This document shows positions 49,301-57,639 of a stretch of DNA of 64,000 nt, one piece after another. The notes under the pieces are model-generated. The model searched no databases. It was not told the origin of the DNA and saw nothing but the letters and a program-made list of their open reading frames with translations. The stretch is taken from contig JAPKHC010000006.1 in the NCBI GenBank assembly GCA_026647215.1, positions 1 to 64,000 of the forward strand. The letters are read 5' to 3'. A program made the position numbers and the translations under genes. Positions within the stretch are counted from its first letter, which is position 1; each line of letters opens with the position of its first letter. Origin of the DNA: F1-120-MAGs118 sp013360535. Its GTDB lineage: Bacteria > Planctomycetota > UBA1135 > GCA-002686595.

Positions 49301-50812
49301 CGCGAACAGCTGCGGGCGATCGACGATCTCCCAGTGGCTCGCGCGCGGCACGGGAATCTGCTCGTACAGGCTCTGCCACGCGATGTCGCCCGAGTGCAGG
49401 TCGAGCGCCGCGATCGCGCCGAGCTGCGTCGACACGATCACGCGGTCGCCCGCGATCGTCACCGGCGCCGCGTTGTACTCGTGGATCTGGCGCCCGAACA
49501 TGTTGAGCGCCATCTGGCCCGAGATCAGCGAGCTCGACCACAGCCGCCGGCCCGTGTAGAGGTCGAAACATCCGACGTGCAGGTCGACGCGCCCCTGCAT
49601 GCGGTAGTAAGGCACGATCACGCGCGAGCCCGCGATCACCGGCGGCGCCGCGACCGACAGGCGCGTCTCGAGCTCGCCCGTCAGGCCGTCCCAGTCGAGC
49701 GGCGGCCGGTGGTTCCAAAGCTCGCGCCCCGTCGCGAGATCGAAGGCGTACAGCCGCCGCTCCGGGATCACGTTGGTGATCTCGTAGTTCTGGTAGGTCT
49801 CGTTGTAGACCGCGGTCCACGGGATCTGCAGCGCCGCCACCGCGACTCCGGCCGCCGCGGCGGGCCGCACCAGCAGCGAGCGCTTGTGGAGGTTCTCGAA
49901 GAACTCCCGGCGCGCGATCGGGCGCTTGCCGTCGGGCCGGTACTCGCCGCGGTCGACCGCGCTCCAGCCCGCGGGCTCCGGCGTTTCCCAGCGCTTTTCG
50001 CCACTCCACGCATCGAAGGCCATCAGCTGCAGCGTGTCGGTGACGAGCACCGTGTCGCCGCTGACGAACGGGTAGATGCAGTTGCTCGAGCCCTGCGAGA
50101 ACGGCGTGACCGCCTGCGGTCTCGCGAACACTTGCGTCCAGCCGACGGCGTCGCTGCCCGGAAGCTGCGGCGTCGAGACCGGTGTCTCGGACCCCAGTTG
50201 CGCCGCGAGCTCGAGCCGCGCGCCGGCGCCCGGCGGGGGAGTCGCGCCGCGCAGGCGACCGAGCTCGGCCGCCCGCTGCCACGACGTGCGCGCGTTCTCG
50301 AGCTCGCCGCGCTCGAACTCGAGATCCCCCAGCGCCCACCACGCGTCGCTCGCCGACGGCGCGAGCGGATAGCGCCGCGCGACCTCGAGCAGCGCGCGCG
50401 TGTCGCGCGTGCGCCGCGCCAGCTCGAAAGCCTCGCGCGCCTCGGCTCCATAGCGTGTCGAGTACAGCTCGCGAGCCGACTCGGGCAGTTCCGCGAGGCG
50501 CTCGCTGGCCCAGGTCGCGGCTCCGACGCGCGCCAGCTCGTCGAGCGGCGTCCCGTCCGGTGCGACGACGTCGGGCGGCAGCAGCACTTCGCCGCGGTGC
50601 TGCACGAGCAGCGCCTGCAGCGCCGTGAAGGCCTCGCTCCAGCGCTGCGCCTCGATGTGTCCCAGTGCCGTCTCCGCCAGCGCGCGCGCCTCGCGCGTCT
50701 GCGGGATCGCGAAGCCGCGGCCGGCGACCGTCTCGTCCTGCGGCGACGTGAGCGCCGCGCGCGGGAGCGCGAGCGCGAGCAGCGTGGCGGCGAGGAGCGT
50801 GAGGGGCTTCAT
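46367..50812 (-). CDS. Giant secreted protein with two PQQ-like propellers and TPR-like regions
   Basis: A 1481-residue protein with a signal peptide (LLAATLLALALPRAALT). Residues about 40-200 are TPR-like (WSEAFTALQALLVQHRGE, ELENARTSWQRAAELG). A first PQQ-like (BamB-type) propeller spans about 215-660 with blade motifs such as LMAFDAWSGEKRWETP, LYAFDLATGRELWNH, CFDLYTGRRLWSS and ALDLHSGDIAWQS. A helical region (about 690-1040) follows, then a second propeller to about 1470 (LGLEPLDGSVRWRWS, LVGLEAREGLELWAR, AWDLGTGTRAWR). These propellers usually bind proteins and need not bind PQQ. It is 15 bases after the vWA gene and overlaps the toroid gene start. The double-propeller/TPR design suggests an outer scaffold; function unknown. 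Confidence 0.82.
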   Translation of the reverse strand: MKPLTLLAATLLALALPRAALTSPQDETVAGRGFAIPQTREARALAETALGHIEAQRWSEAFTALQALLVQHRGEVLLPPDVVAPDGTPLDELARVGAATWASERLAELPESARELYSTRYGAEAREAFELARRTRDTRALLEVARRYPLAPSASDAWWALGDLEFERGELENARTSWQRAAELGRLRGATPPPGAGARLELAAQLGSETPVSTPQLPGSDAVGWTQVFARPQAVTPFSQGSSNCIYPFVSGDTVLVTDTLQLMAFDAWSGEKRWETPEPAGWSAVDRGEYRPDGKRPIARREFFENLHKRSLLVRPAAAAGVAVAALQIPWTAVYNETYQNYEITNVIPERRLYAFDLATGRELWNHRPPLDWDGLTGELETRLSVAAPPVIAGSRVIVPYYRMQGRVDLHVGCFDLYTGRRLWSSSLISGQMALNMFGRQIHEYNAAPVTIAGDRVIVSTQLGAIAALDLHSGDIAWQSLYEQIPVPRASHWEIVDRPQLFATAPAVVTGGLVVCAPIDSYEFFALELATGRRLWSRPHSSFKRPSRELLALLGADAERVWFSGARVLSQRAPRGLANAQPVELSDSTDVTNLSEWPRPVLTERHVVVARPDGRVALLREALKSEDARASAEWNGGERPGNLALAEGALYTTTSSALTGIVDWRAVEERFRARSEAAPEDPDPALDWAAVLERRAQTELDNARIETALELLAQARTKLAPFSAPVDDALRANVRARLFSIHLHEARACEFAADPGAALERLAVALPLAATPTDTLRVQLARLDLQELLGLHEERATLLAELGGLRLERDLPLEWWSRRGAERFQSSLPQGTETETFPTALFLALEAAREARRRGDTATELAELHKLLAGWGDVTLPIDPPASASGRVAELARENPTLHAPYEELARQALARARAADDAQALERLPVEFPHTQAAREAERARLEQALEQRDWRRLVAIVQRSIPDDWTPEVARDGELQSLCVLRAALEDLGNAEFAQALARRIARAQPELMSELARDGRKTLAELASTPPPPRSRPNTTEFAAFDGVGALTHTLAGQFALLGNFELPLRDGTRERAQVLRQRVGRNEIVQAVAATRARQPLWSQAFESGSVRLDTRAELAADVLVLGGATAMLGLEPLDGSVRWRWSRGTPIEAHAVVSGVVLVVTRNVDGRALLVGLEAREGLELWARTIPANLWAHRPVVGPEHVVLLPSDWAQSPAHVIDPFTGSRVATLRLAAHVGEADAAGAWIEGQRLFLPSFPKSSSPAERDCISAWDLGTGTRAWRAPCEEGLEFDSILRVGEAAYLVYLPGAQSPRGTVAELSLRIGAVRRLPGIEIASDAMLVGVRRHSVVELDTPLLVLRAPSADGATTELRAVELPFGRSWTHVIPALPAALYNTGPMPLPLVARDTVLLAYTELPRTRGQASVPKTQVLVLDRATGAQRELMKLSEEFGRAEQLELTSVGTTLWVSGQNGLFVRAKP

Positions 50813-50827
50813 GGCGTTCGCTGGCGT

Positions 50828-53206
50828 TCAGATCAGCTCGAAGCGCTTGCGCAGGATCCACTCGAGCGCGAGGACGGCGAGGGCGGCGAGCAACGTCGGC
50901 CAGCGGTCCCAGACGTCATCGAGCCGCGCCGAAATCGGCTCCGAACGGGCCTCGTTGCCGGGGAGCTCGGCCCACAGCTCCGAGAGGCGCGCGGGGTCGA
51001 CCGCCTTGCCGCGCGAGAGCGCGCTCAGCTCGGCGAGCGTCTCGGGCGCCGGCGCCGGATCGCGGTTCTCGAGGCTCGGCAGCACGACCTCGAACTCCGC
51101 CGACGCGACGCGGTTGGAGTCGTTCTCGATCCACACGCGATAGCCGCCGGTGCGCTCGGGCTCGATCGCGCCGCGGTACAGGCCCGGCCGGCCCGCGACG
51201 GCGCCGAGCACGAGCTCGCTCGCCTGTCCATCGGGCGTGCTCCAGCGCACGGACTGCGTCGGCGCGACGCTCGGCCGGTAGTCGCTGTCGAGCACCCGTG
51301 CCTCGATCGCGACGCGCTCGCCGAGGTCGAACTGCGTGCGCGCGAGCTCGAGCCGGAAGCGGCGGTCGTCGCTCTTCATGCGGCCGAGCGCGAGCCAGCG
51401 GATCGCGTTGCGCCAGAAGCGCTGGTGGTAGCGCGGACCGAAGTGGTAGAGGAAGCGCCAGGTCTCGTCGAAGGCGAGGAACAGCGTGCGCCCCGACGGG
51501 TAGTAACCGGCGACCGCGAGCGGATGGTTGCCGTAGGTGTTCGCTTCCGTCGGGTGCCGCAGCAGCACCTGCGCACCGGGCTTGGCGCGCTGCACCGGCG
51601 CGTAGAAGTACATGCCCTGCAGGCCGCCCGCGTCTTCCCACAGCTGGCGGTTGGTCTCGATCTCGGGGTGCAGGCGCACGATCTCGTGCGGGTTGTCCTT
51701 GTCCTCGAGCTGCGGGCGGAACTCGCGCGTCATGTCGCCCGCGCCGTTGCGCAGCTCGGCCTCGTCGAACAGCACGGGCATCAGCGCCGCGAGCGGAGTG
51801 TCGAGGTAGGCCTTGGGGCTGTCGTACTCGCCGGCGAGGAAGCACAGGCCGCCGCCGCGCTCGACGAACTCGACCAGCGCCTTCATGAACTCGTCGCAGC
51901 GCCGCGGGTCGGGCGAGACCGCGAACGGGTTGACGTCGCCGAGGATGATGACGTCGTAGTTGTCGAGCAGCTCCTTGCGGTCGGTCGGCACCGCCGTGAG
52001 CGACGGGCGCCCGCGCGAGGATTCCTGCAGGAAGTCCGAGTTCGCGCTCATCAGGAACGCCTGGAACTCGATGTTCTCGTCGGCGCGCTTGAGCATGTCG
52101 AGCGCGAGGCGCCGGTACTCCCAGCGCGGATAGCCGTCGACGTACAGCACGCGCACCTTCTGCGGGTTCACGTGCACGCTGACCTCGAGCGCGTTGTCGT
52201 CGACGAGCGTCTCGCCCTCGAGCGGCGGAACCTCGATGCGGAAGCGCCGCTGGCTCGTGCGGCGGTCGGCCGGCCCCGGTCGCGCCACGAGCGTCGCGCG
52301 CTCGCCCGCATCCGACAGCCCGACCTCCTCGGTCGCGACGACGCGCCGCGTGCCGTTGCCGTCGGGGTCGTATTCCTCGAGGCGCACTTCCGCACGCCCG
52401 CCGCGTTCGATGCCACGCGCGAGCACGCGCACGCTGATCTCGATCTCGTCGCCCTCGAGCGCCGTCGGAGGCGCCTCGACGAGCTCGAGCACGAGGTTCT
52501 TCTCCGGCCGCGTGTCGCCGATCACGACCGTGTGCACGGGAATCCCGGCGGCCGCGGCGGCGCTCGCGGCGTCGCTCACCGGCAGGCCGGAGTTCTGGCG
52601 CCCGTCGGAGATCACGATCACGTCGGTGACGTGGCGGCCGCGGTGCTGCGAGAGCGCCTCCGCGAGCGCATCGCCGAGCTGCGTCGTCGGGCCGCGCCCG
52701 AGCAGCGTCGCACCGCTCGCCCACGGCTCGAGCGAGCTCGAGAACGTGTACAAGCGCGGAACGTACTCGCCCTGCGCGAGCCGCGGCGCGAGCTCGCGCT
52801 CGTACACGGCCTGCGCGATCTGCGTGCGCGTCGCCTGCGCCGGATCGGCGAAGCCGAGCTTTGCGAGCGCCTCGCGCTGCCCCTTGTCGCCGGCGTACGC
52901 GTCGCGGCGCTGCATGCTGGCCGAATCGTCGACGAGCACGAGCACTCCGGCCGGCTGCACCTCCTCGCGCTTGGTGATCTTCACCGGACGGAAGATCACC
53001 GCCGCGAGCAGCGCGAGCGCGAGGAAACGCAGCGTCGCGAGCGTGAAGCGCACGCCTCCCGACAGCGCCTCGCTGCGGTAGCCGAGCCACGCGATGCCCG
53101 CGAGCGCGGGGAGCACGACCAGCACGACCAGCCACGTCGCGGGCAGGTCGAGCAGCCGGAACGACTCGCGCAGGTCGGTCGAGGCCTGGATCAGGGCGAA
53201 GCTCAC
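50828..53206 (-). CDS. Membrane vWA protein with amidotransferase-like domain
   Basis: A 792-residue protein. Two N-terminal transmembrane helices (LPATWLVVLVVLPALAGIAWL and LRFLALALLAAVIF) precede a von Willebrand A domain with the MIDAS motif DDSAS and TDVIVISDGRQNSG. Beta-sandwich regions follow, then a class-I amidotransferase-like domain (YDVIILGDVNPF, VEFVERGGGLCFLAGEYDSP) and a C-terminal membrane helix (TLLAALAVLALEWILRKRFEL). The GTG at 53206 is decided by GAGGAGGG about 6 bases upstream and by the overlap with the previous stop; the open frame extends further without homology. It likely works with the BatA-like protein upstream and MoxR. Confidence 0.83.
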   Translation of the reverse strand: MSFALIQASTDLRESFRLLDLPATWLVVLVVLPALAGIAWLGYRSEALSGGVRFTLATLRFLALALLAAVIFRPVKITKREEVQPAGVLVLVDDSASMQRRDAYAGDKGQREALAKLGFADPAQATRTQIAQAVYERELAPRLAQGEYVPRLYTFSSSLEPWASGATLLGRGPTTQLGDALAEALSQHRGRHVTDVIVISDGRQNSGLPVSDAASAAAAAGIPVHTVVIGDTRPEKNLVLELVEAPPTALEGDEIEISVRVLARGIERGGRAEVRLEEYDPDGNGTRRVVATEEVGLSDAGERATLVARPGPADRRTSQRRFRIEVPPLEGETLVDDNALEVSVHVNPQKVRVLYVDGYPRWEYRRLALDMLKRADENIEFQAFLMSANSDFLQESSRGRPSLTAVPTDRKELLDNYDVIILGDVNPFAVSPDPRRCDEFMKALVEFVERGGGLCFLAGEYDSPKAYLDTPLAALMPVLFDEAELRNGAGDMTREFRPQLEDKDNPHEIVRLHPEIETNRQLWEDAGGLQGMYFYAPVQRAKPGAQVLLRHPTEANTYGNHPLAVAGYYPSGRTLFLAFDETWRFLYHFGPRYHQRFWRNAIRWLALGRMKSDDRRFRLELARTQFDLGERVAIEARVLDSDYRPSVAPTQSVRWSTPDGQASELVLGAVAGRPGLYRGAIEPERTGGYRVWIENDSNRVASAEFEVVLPSLENRDPAPAPETLAELSALSRGKAVDPARLSELWAELPGNEARSEPISARLDDVWDRWPTLLAALAVLALEWILRKRFELI

Positions 53207-55446
53207 GGAACCCTCCTCGAACGACCGAGCCAGGCCGCCCAGAGCGACTCGAACACCAGCACGGCGAAGCACGCGATCGCGATGCCGCGCCACAGCTCGC
53301 CGCGCGCGGGCGCCGGCTCGTCAGGATCCTCGCCGGAGGAGTCGCGCGCGCTCGACACGACGAGCGCGGGATGGAACGTCGCCAGCGCCTGCGGCTCCAT
53401 GCGCGCGAGGTCGCTCTCGCGCGTGTCGAGCTGCACCGCGTACGGCTCCGGTGTCGCACCGTCCGCCTCGATGCGGTACACGCCCGCCCGCTCGGTCGCA
53501 CCCAACGCCGTCACGCGCCGCTTGAGCGCACCCGCCGCCGCCGGCTCGCCGTCGAGCGGCCTGCGACCGCCCTCGGGGCTCACGATCTCGACCTTCTGGC
53601 GGAACGCGTCCACCTCGGCCAGCAGCGCACCGCCGACACCGACGTTGCGCGGGAGTTCCGCGCGTCGACCGGCGTACCGCAGCCACTCGTGCACGAGCGG
53701 CACCAGCGTGCGCGGCGACTCCGGCAGGCGCGTCCACTCCGGATCGATCGACGTCGTCCACAGGAACGTGCGGCCGCGGTCGTAGGTCTTCTCGATCAGG
53801 AGCGGGCTTCCGCCTTCGTCGTCGAGGCGCGCGAGCACCTTCGCGCCCTCCTGCGGCCGCGCGACGCGGAACTCGTAGATCGGCACCTCGGTGAACAACG
53901 GCCGCCAGCGCTCGTCGACGAACAGCGCAAAGGCCGGATGGTCGAGCGCGAACTCGCGCACGCGGTGGTAACCGTCGCGGCGCGCGAGCGCGATCCGCCC
54001 GCCGAGCTCGCCCGGCGAGAGGCCGGAACCATCGGGCCGGGAGAGCCGCTGGTTGAACGTCGCGGAGTCGACGCGGTCGCCCAACGTCAGGATCAGCGAG
54101 CCACCTTCGGCGGTCCAGCGCTCGAGGCGCTCGATCGACTCGGCCGGCAGGCCGTCGACGTTGGCGAGCACGACGACGTCGACGCTCGCGAGGTCGAGCG
54201 CGGGATCGCGCAGCTCGTGCGGCTCGATCACCTTGGGCTCGAAGGGCCGCGCGGCGCCGCCGGCGAGCACCTCGTCGTCGACCGGCGGGTCGAGCACGGC
54301 CTGCAGGAACCCGACCTCGTCGTTCTCGATCTCCGGCTTGGGCTCGCCGTTGACGAGCAGCACGCGCACCGGCGGCGGCACGACCAGCACGTGCGCGCGC
54401 GCGTCGTCGGTCGCGAGGCGGTCCGACTCGATGCGCGCCGTGAGCACGTGGGGGCCCGGAGTCGCAAAAACCACGGGGAAAACGGCCTTGGTCTCGCCCA
54501 GCGCGGGCACGTCGACCGGGCGGAAGGGGAGCTTGGTGTCGACGTCGATCGAGAGCTGCACGCGCACGCCGTTGCGCGCGACGGCGCCGAAGTTGCGGAC
54601 CGAAACCGCGACGTCGCAGGGCGCCTGCGCGCCGAGCACCGTCGACAGCGGCTCGATCGAAGTGATCGCGAGGTTGGGCGGAATCGCCTCGCTCGGCCCG
54701 AGGTCCTCGACCAGCACACGCGCCTCGAGCTTGGCGAGCGCGTCGAGCTGCTCGCGCACGGCCGGCGCACGCGGGCCGTCCTCGTTCGAAAGCGCCGTCG
54801 CGGGCTCGAAGCTCGCGCGTTGCAGGTCCGTCAGCAGGCGGATCTCGAGCGCCGACGCGCGTGCGCCCTGTCCATCCTCCTCCGCGAGCCGCACGACTTC
54901 CCCGAGCGCCGCCGCGAGGTCGAGCGGCTCGTCCGTCGGCGCCGAGAGCGTCGAGAGCACGCTCAGCGCCTCGTCCGGCCGCCGCCACGCGACCAGCCGC
55001 GGCCGCGCGCCCGCGACGATCACGCGCACGCGGTCGTCGCGCCCGCCGTCGAGCTCGAGCACGATCTCCCGCGCACGCTCGACGATCCGCTCGAACGTCG
55101 CCTGCACATCCGGCCGATAGCCGGTCGAAGCCGACGCATCGAGCACGAGCACGACGTCGCGTCGACTCTGCGCGAGCGCCGCCAGCGGCGACTGGTCGCC
55201 CGTGAAGGGCCGCGAGATCGCGAGCGCGAGCAGCGCGATCCCAAGCATGCGCAACAGCAGGAGCAGCAGGTTCTCGAGCTGCGCGCGCCGCCGCGTCTTG
55301 CGGTACGCCGCGAGCACGAAGCGCATCGCCGCCCACGGCATCGGCTTGTACCGCTGGCGGTTGAGCAGGTGGATGACGAGCGGCACGGCGGCGAGCGCCA
55401 TGCCGACCAGGAGCCCCGGATGCACGAAGCCGTCGAACAGGTTCAT
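53203..55446 (-). CDS. BatA-like vWA membrane protein
   Basis: A 747-residue protein starting with the BatA/aerotolerance N-terminal domain: GFVHPGLLVGMALAAVPLVI, HLLNRQRYKPMPWAAMRFV, then a second helix LLRMLGIALLALAIS. A vWA domain has DASAS as MIDAS motif (VVLVLDASAS). The middle contains CARDB/beta-sandwich-like segments (APCDVAVSVRNFGAVARNG), an amidotransferase-like part (VDVVVLANVDGLPAES, GGSLILTLGD) and a C-terminal helix (GIAIACFAVLVFESLWAAWL). BatA proteins act with MoxR ATPases and DUF58 proteins in envelope stress or chaperoning. The ATG overlaps the DUF58 stop and its stop overlaps the next GTG, so the three are translationally coupled. Confidence 0.87.
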   Translation of the reverse strand: MNLFDGFVHPGLLVGMALAAVPLVIHLLNRQRYKPMPWAAMRFVLAAYRKTRRRAQLENLLLLLLRMLGIALLALAISRPFTGDQSPLAALAQSRRDVVLVLDASASTGYRPDVQATFERIVERAREIVLELDGGRDDRVRVIVAGARPRLVAWRRPDEALSVLSTLSAPTDEPLDLAAALGEVVRLAEEDGQGARASALEIRLLTDLQRASFEPATALSNEDGPRAPAVREQLDALAKLEARVLVEDLGPSEAIPPNLAITSIEPLSTVLGAQAPCDVAVSVRNFGAVARNGVRVQLSIDVDTKLPFRPVDVPALGETKAVFPVVFATPGPHVLTARIESDRLATDDARAHVLVVPPPVRVLLVNGEPKPEIENDEVGFLQAVLDPPVDDEVLAGGAARPFEPKVIEPHELRDPALDLASVDVVVLANVDGLPAESIERLERWTAEGGSLILTLGDRVDSATFNQRLSRPDGSGLSPGELGGRIALARRDGYHRVREFALDHPAFALFVDERWRPLFTEVPIYEFRVARPQEGAKVLARLDDEGGSPLLIEKTYDRGRTFLWTTSIDPEWTRLPESPRTLVPLVHEWLRYAGRRAELPRNVGVGGALLAEVDAFRQKVEIVSPEGGRRPLDGEPAAAGALKRRVTALGATERAGVYRIEADGATPEPYAVQLDTRESDLARMEPQALATFHPALVVSSARDSSGEDPDEPAPARGELWRGIAIACFAVLVFESLWAAWLGRSRRVP

Positions 55447-56360
55447 CGGCGGCCGCCTCCGCGCGCGCGGACCTTGCGGTGCGCGAGGTACGTGCGCAGC
55501 ACGGCCTCGAGGCTCTCGGACGTGTCGAGCAGCACGTGGTCGATGCCCATCGACGCCGCGTGGCGCACGAGCTCGCGGTTGTGCGCGCCCAGTTCCTCGA
55601 CGTAGGCCTGGCGCAGCGCCTTCGGATCGACTTTCAGGAGCCCCGTGTTCTCGAGCCCGTCGAGCCGCACCAGCCGCTGGATGTCGAAGCTGCGCTCGAG
55701 CGGATCGAGCACCTGCACGAGGATCGGCTCGTGGCCGTCGTGCACGAGCCGACGCAGGCCTTCGACCACCGGCGGCAGCTCGTCGAAGAAGTCGGACAGC
55801 ACGACCACGATGCTGCGCTTGCGCAGGCGGCCCGCGAACCACTTGAGCACGTTGCCCAGTCCCGTCGGCCCCTTGGGCTCCGCGTTCTCCAGCGCCGTCC
55901 AGATCGCGCGCTTCTGCCGCTCGCCACTCGCCGGCGGCACCTTGGTGCGCTCCTTGTCGTCGAACAGCACGAGCCCGCTCGTGTCGCGCTCGCCGATCAC
56001 GAGGTGCGCGAGCGCCGCCGCGCACCAGCGCGCGTAGTCGAACTTGGTCCACTCCAGCGACCCGAACGCCATCGACTCGCTCGCGTCGACGAGCAGGTGG
56101 CAGGCGAGCGTGGTCTCCTCGAACATCTCCTTGACCACGAGGCGGTCGGAGCGCGCGAAGACCTTCCAGTCCAGCCGCCGCAGCTCGTCGCCGGAGACGT
56201 ATTCGCGGTGCTGCGCGAACTCCGCCGAGCTGCCGCGCAGCGGCGAGCGGTGGTGCCCCGAGAGCGTGCCCTCGACGACGGAGCGCGCGACCAGCTCGAG
56301 TCCTTCGAGCCGGTCGAGCACCGCCGGATCCAGCCGCTTGTCCGTTCGCGCTTGCGCCAT
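55443..56360 (-). CDS. DUF58 domain-containing protein
   Basis: A 305-residue protein matching DUF58: GHHRSPLRGSSAEFAQHREY, the hallmark YVSGDELRRLDWKVFARSD, and a vWA-like region starting CHLLVDASESM with later SIVVVLSDFFDE. No transmembrane segment, so it is cytosolic. DUF58 proteins are almost always encoded beside MoxR ATPases, which are thought to remodel or insert metal into vWA proteins. It lies 25 bases after MoxR and its stop overlaps the BatA-like start. Confidence 0.94.
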   Translation of the reverse strand: MAQARTDKRLDPAVLDRLEGLELVARSVVEGTLSGHHRSPLRGSSAEFAQHREYVSGDELRRLDWKVFARSDRLVVKEMFEETTLACHLLVDASESMAFGSLEWTKFDYARWCAAALAHLVIGERDTSGLVLFDDKERTKVPPASGERQKRAIWTALENAEPKGPTGLGNVLKWFAGRLRKRSIVVVLSDFFDELPPVVEGLRRLVHDGHEPILVQVLDPLERSFDIQRLVRLDGLENTGLLKVDPKALRQAYVEELGAHNRELVRHAASMGIDHVLLDTSESLEAVLRTYLAHRKVRARGGGRR

Positions 56361-56385
56361 CGGTGTCTCGCGCGCGGCGCCTTGC

Positions 56386-57408
<1,023 letters not shown>

Positions 57409-57639
57409 CGAGGGCACTGTTCTTCGAAGAGTGCGGACCCCGCCGGGGGGGCCGCGGGAACGAAAGACCTCCGGTCCGTCCCGCGGACGCACCGGACCGT
57501 GAGCCCGTGAAGGCTCGCCGCCTATCGTCGGCTCTGGAGGCCCCTCACGCGAGGGTCCGCCCGCTCACTTTGCCGCCCTTTTTCGTCCGCGGGAGCCCTT
57601 CCGGCGTCCGGTGCGGCTCGCGCCACCCCAAATCGACCC
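57409..57639. other. Intergenic region upstream of the MoxR operon
   Basis: No gene was found in these 231 bases. They hold a 10-bp palindrome TCTTCGAAGA (57422-57431), 9-14 bases upstream of the MoxR ATG start side, and an inverted repeat CGGTCCG (57473-57479) / CGGACCG (57494-57500). A short stem CCCTC-ACGC-GAGGG lies near 57542-57555. Promoter hexamers are unclear; GATAGG (reverse strand, about 57527-57522) is the best -10 candidate. The region must end the eno operon and start the MoxR operon. Confidence 0.4.

Noticed and set aside
46397..53785. A 2462-codon open frame on the forward strand opposite the propeller and vWA genes
   Set aside because: Its translation is Arg/Ala/Leu/Glu/Gln low-complexity without any domain, while the reverse strand gives clear signal peptides, propeller blades and vWA motifs. 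It is a by-product of GC-rich codon bias.
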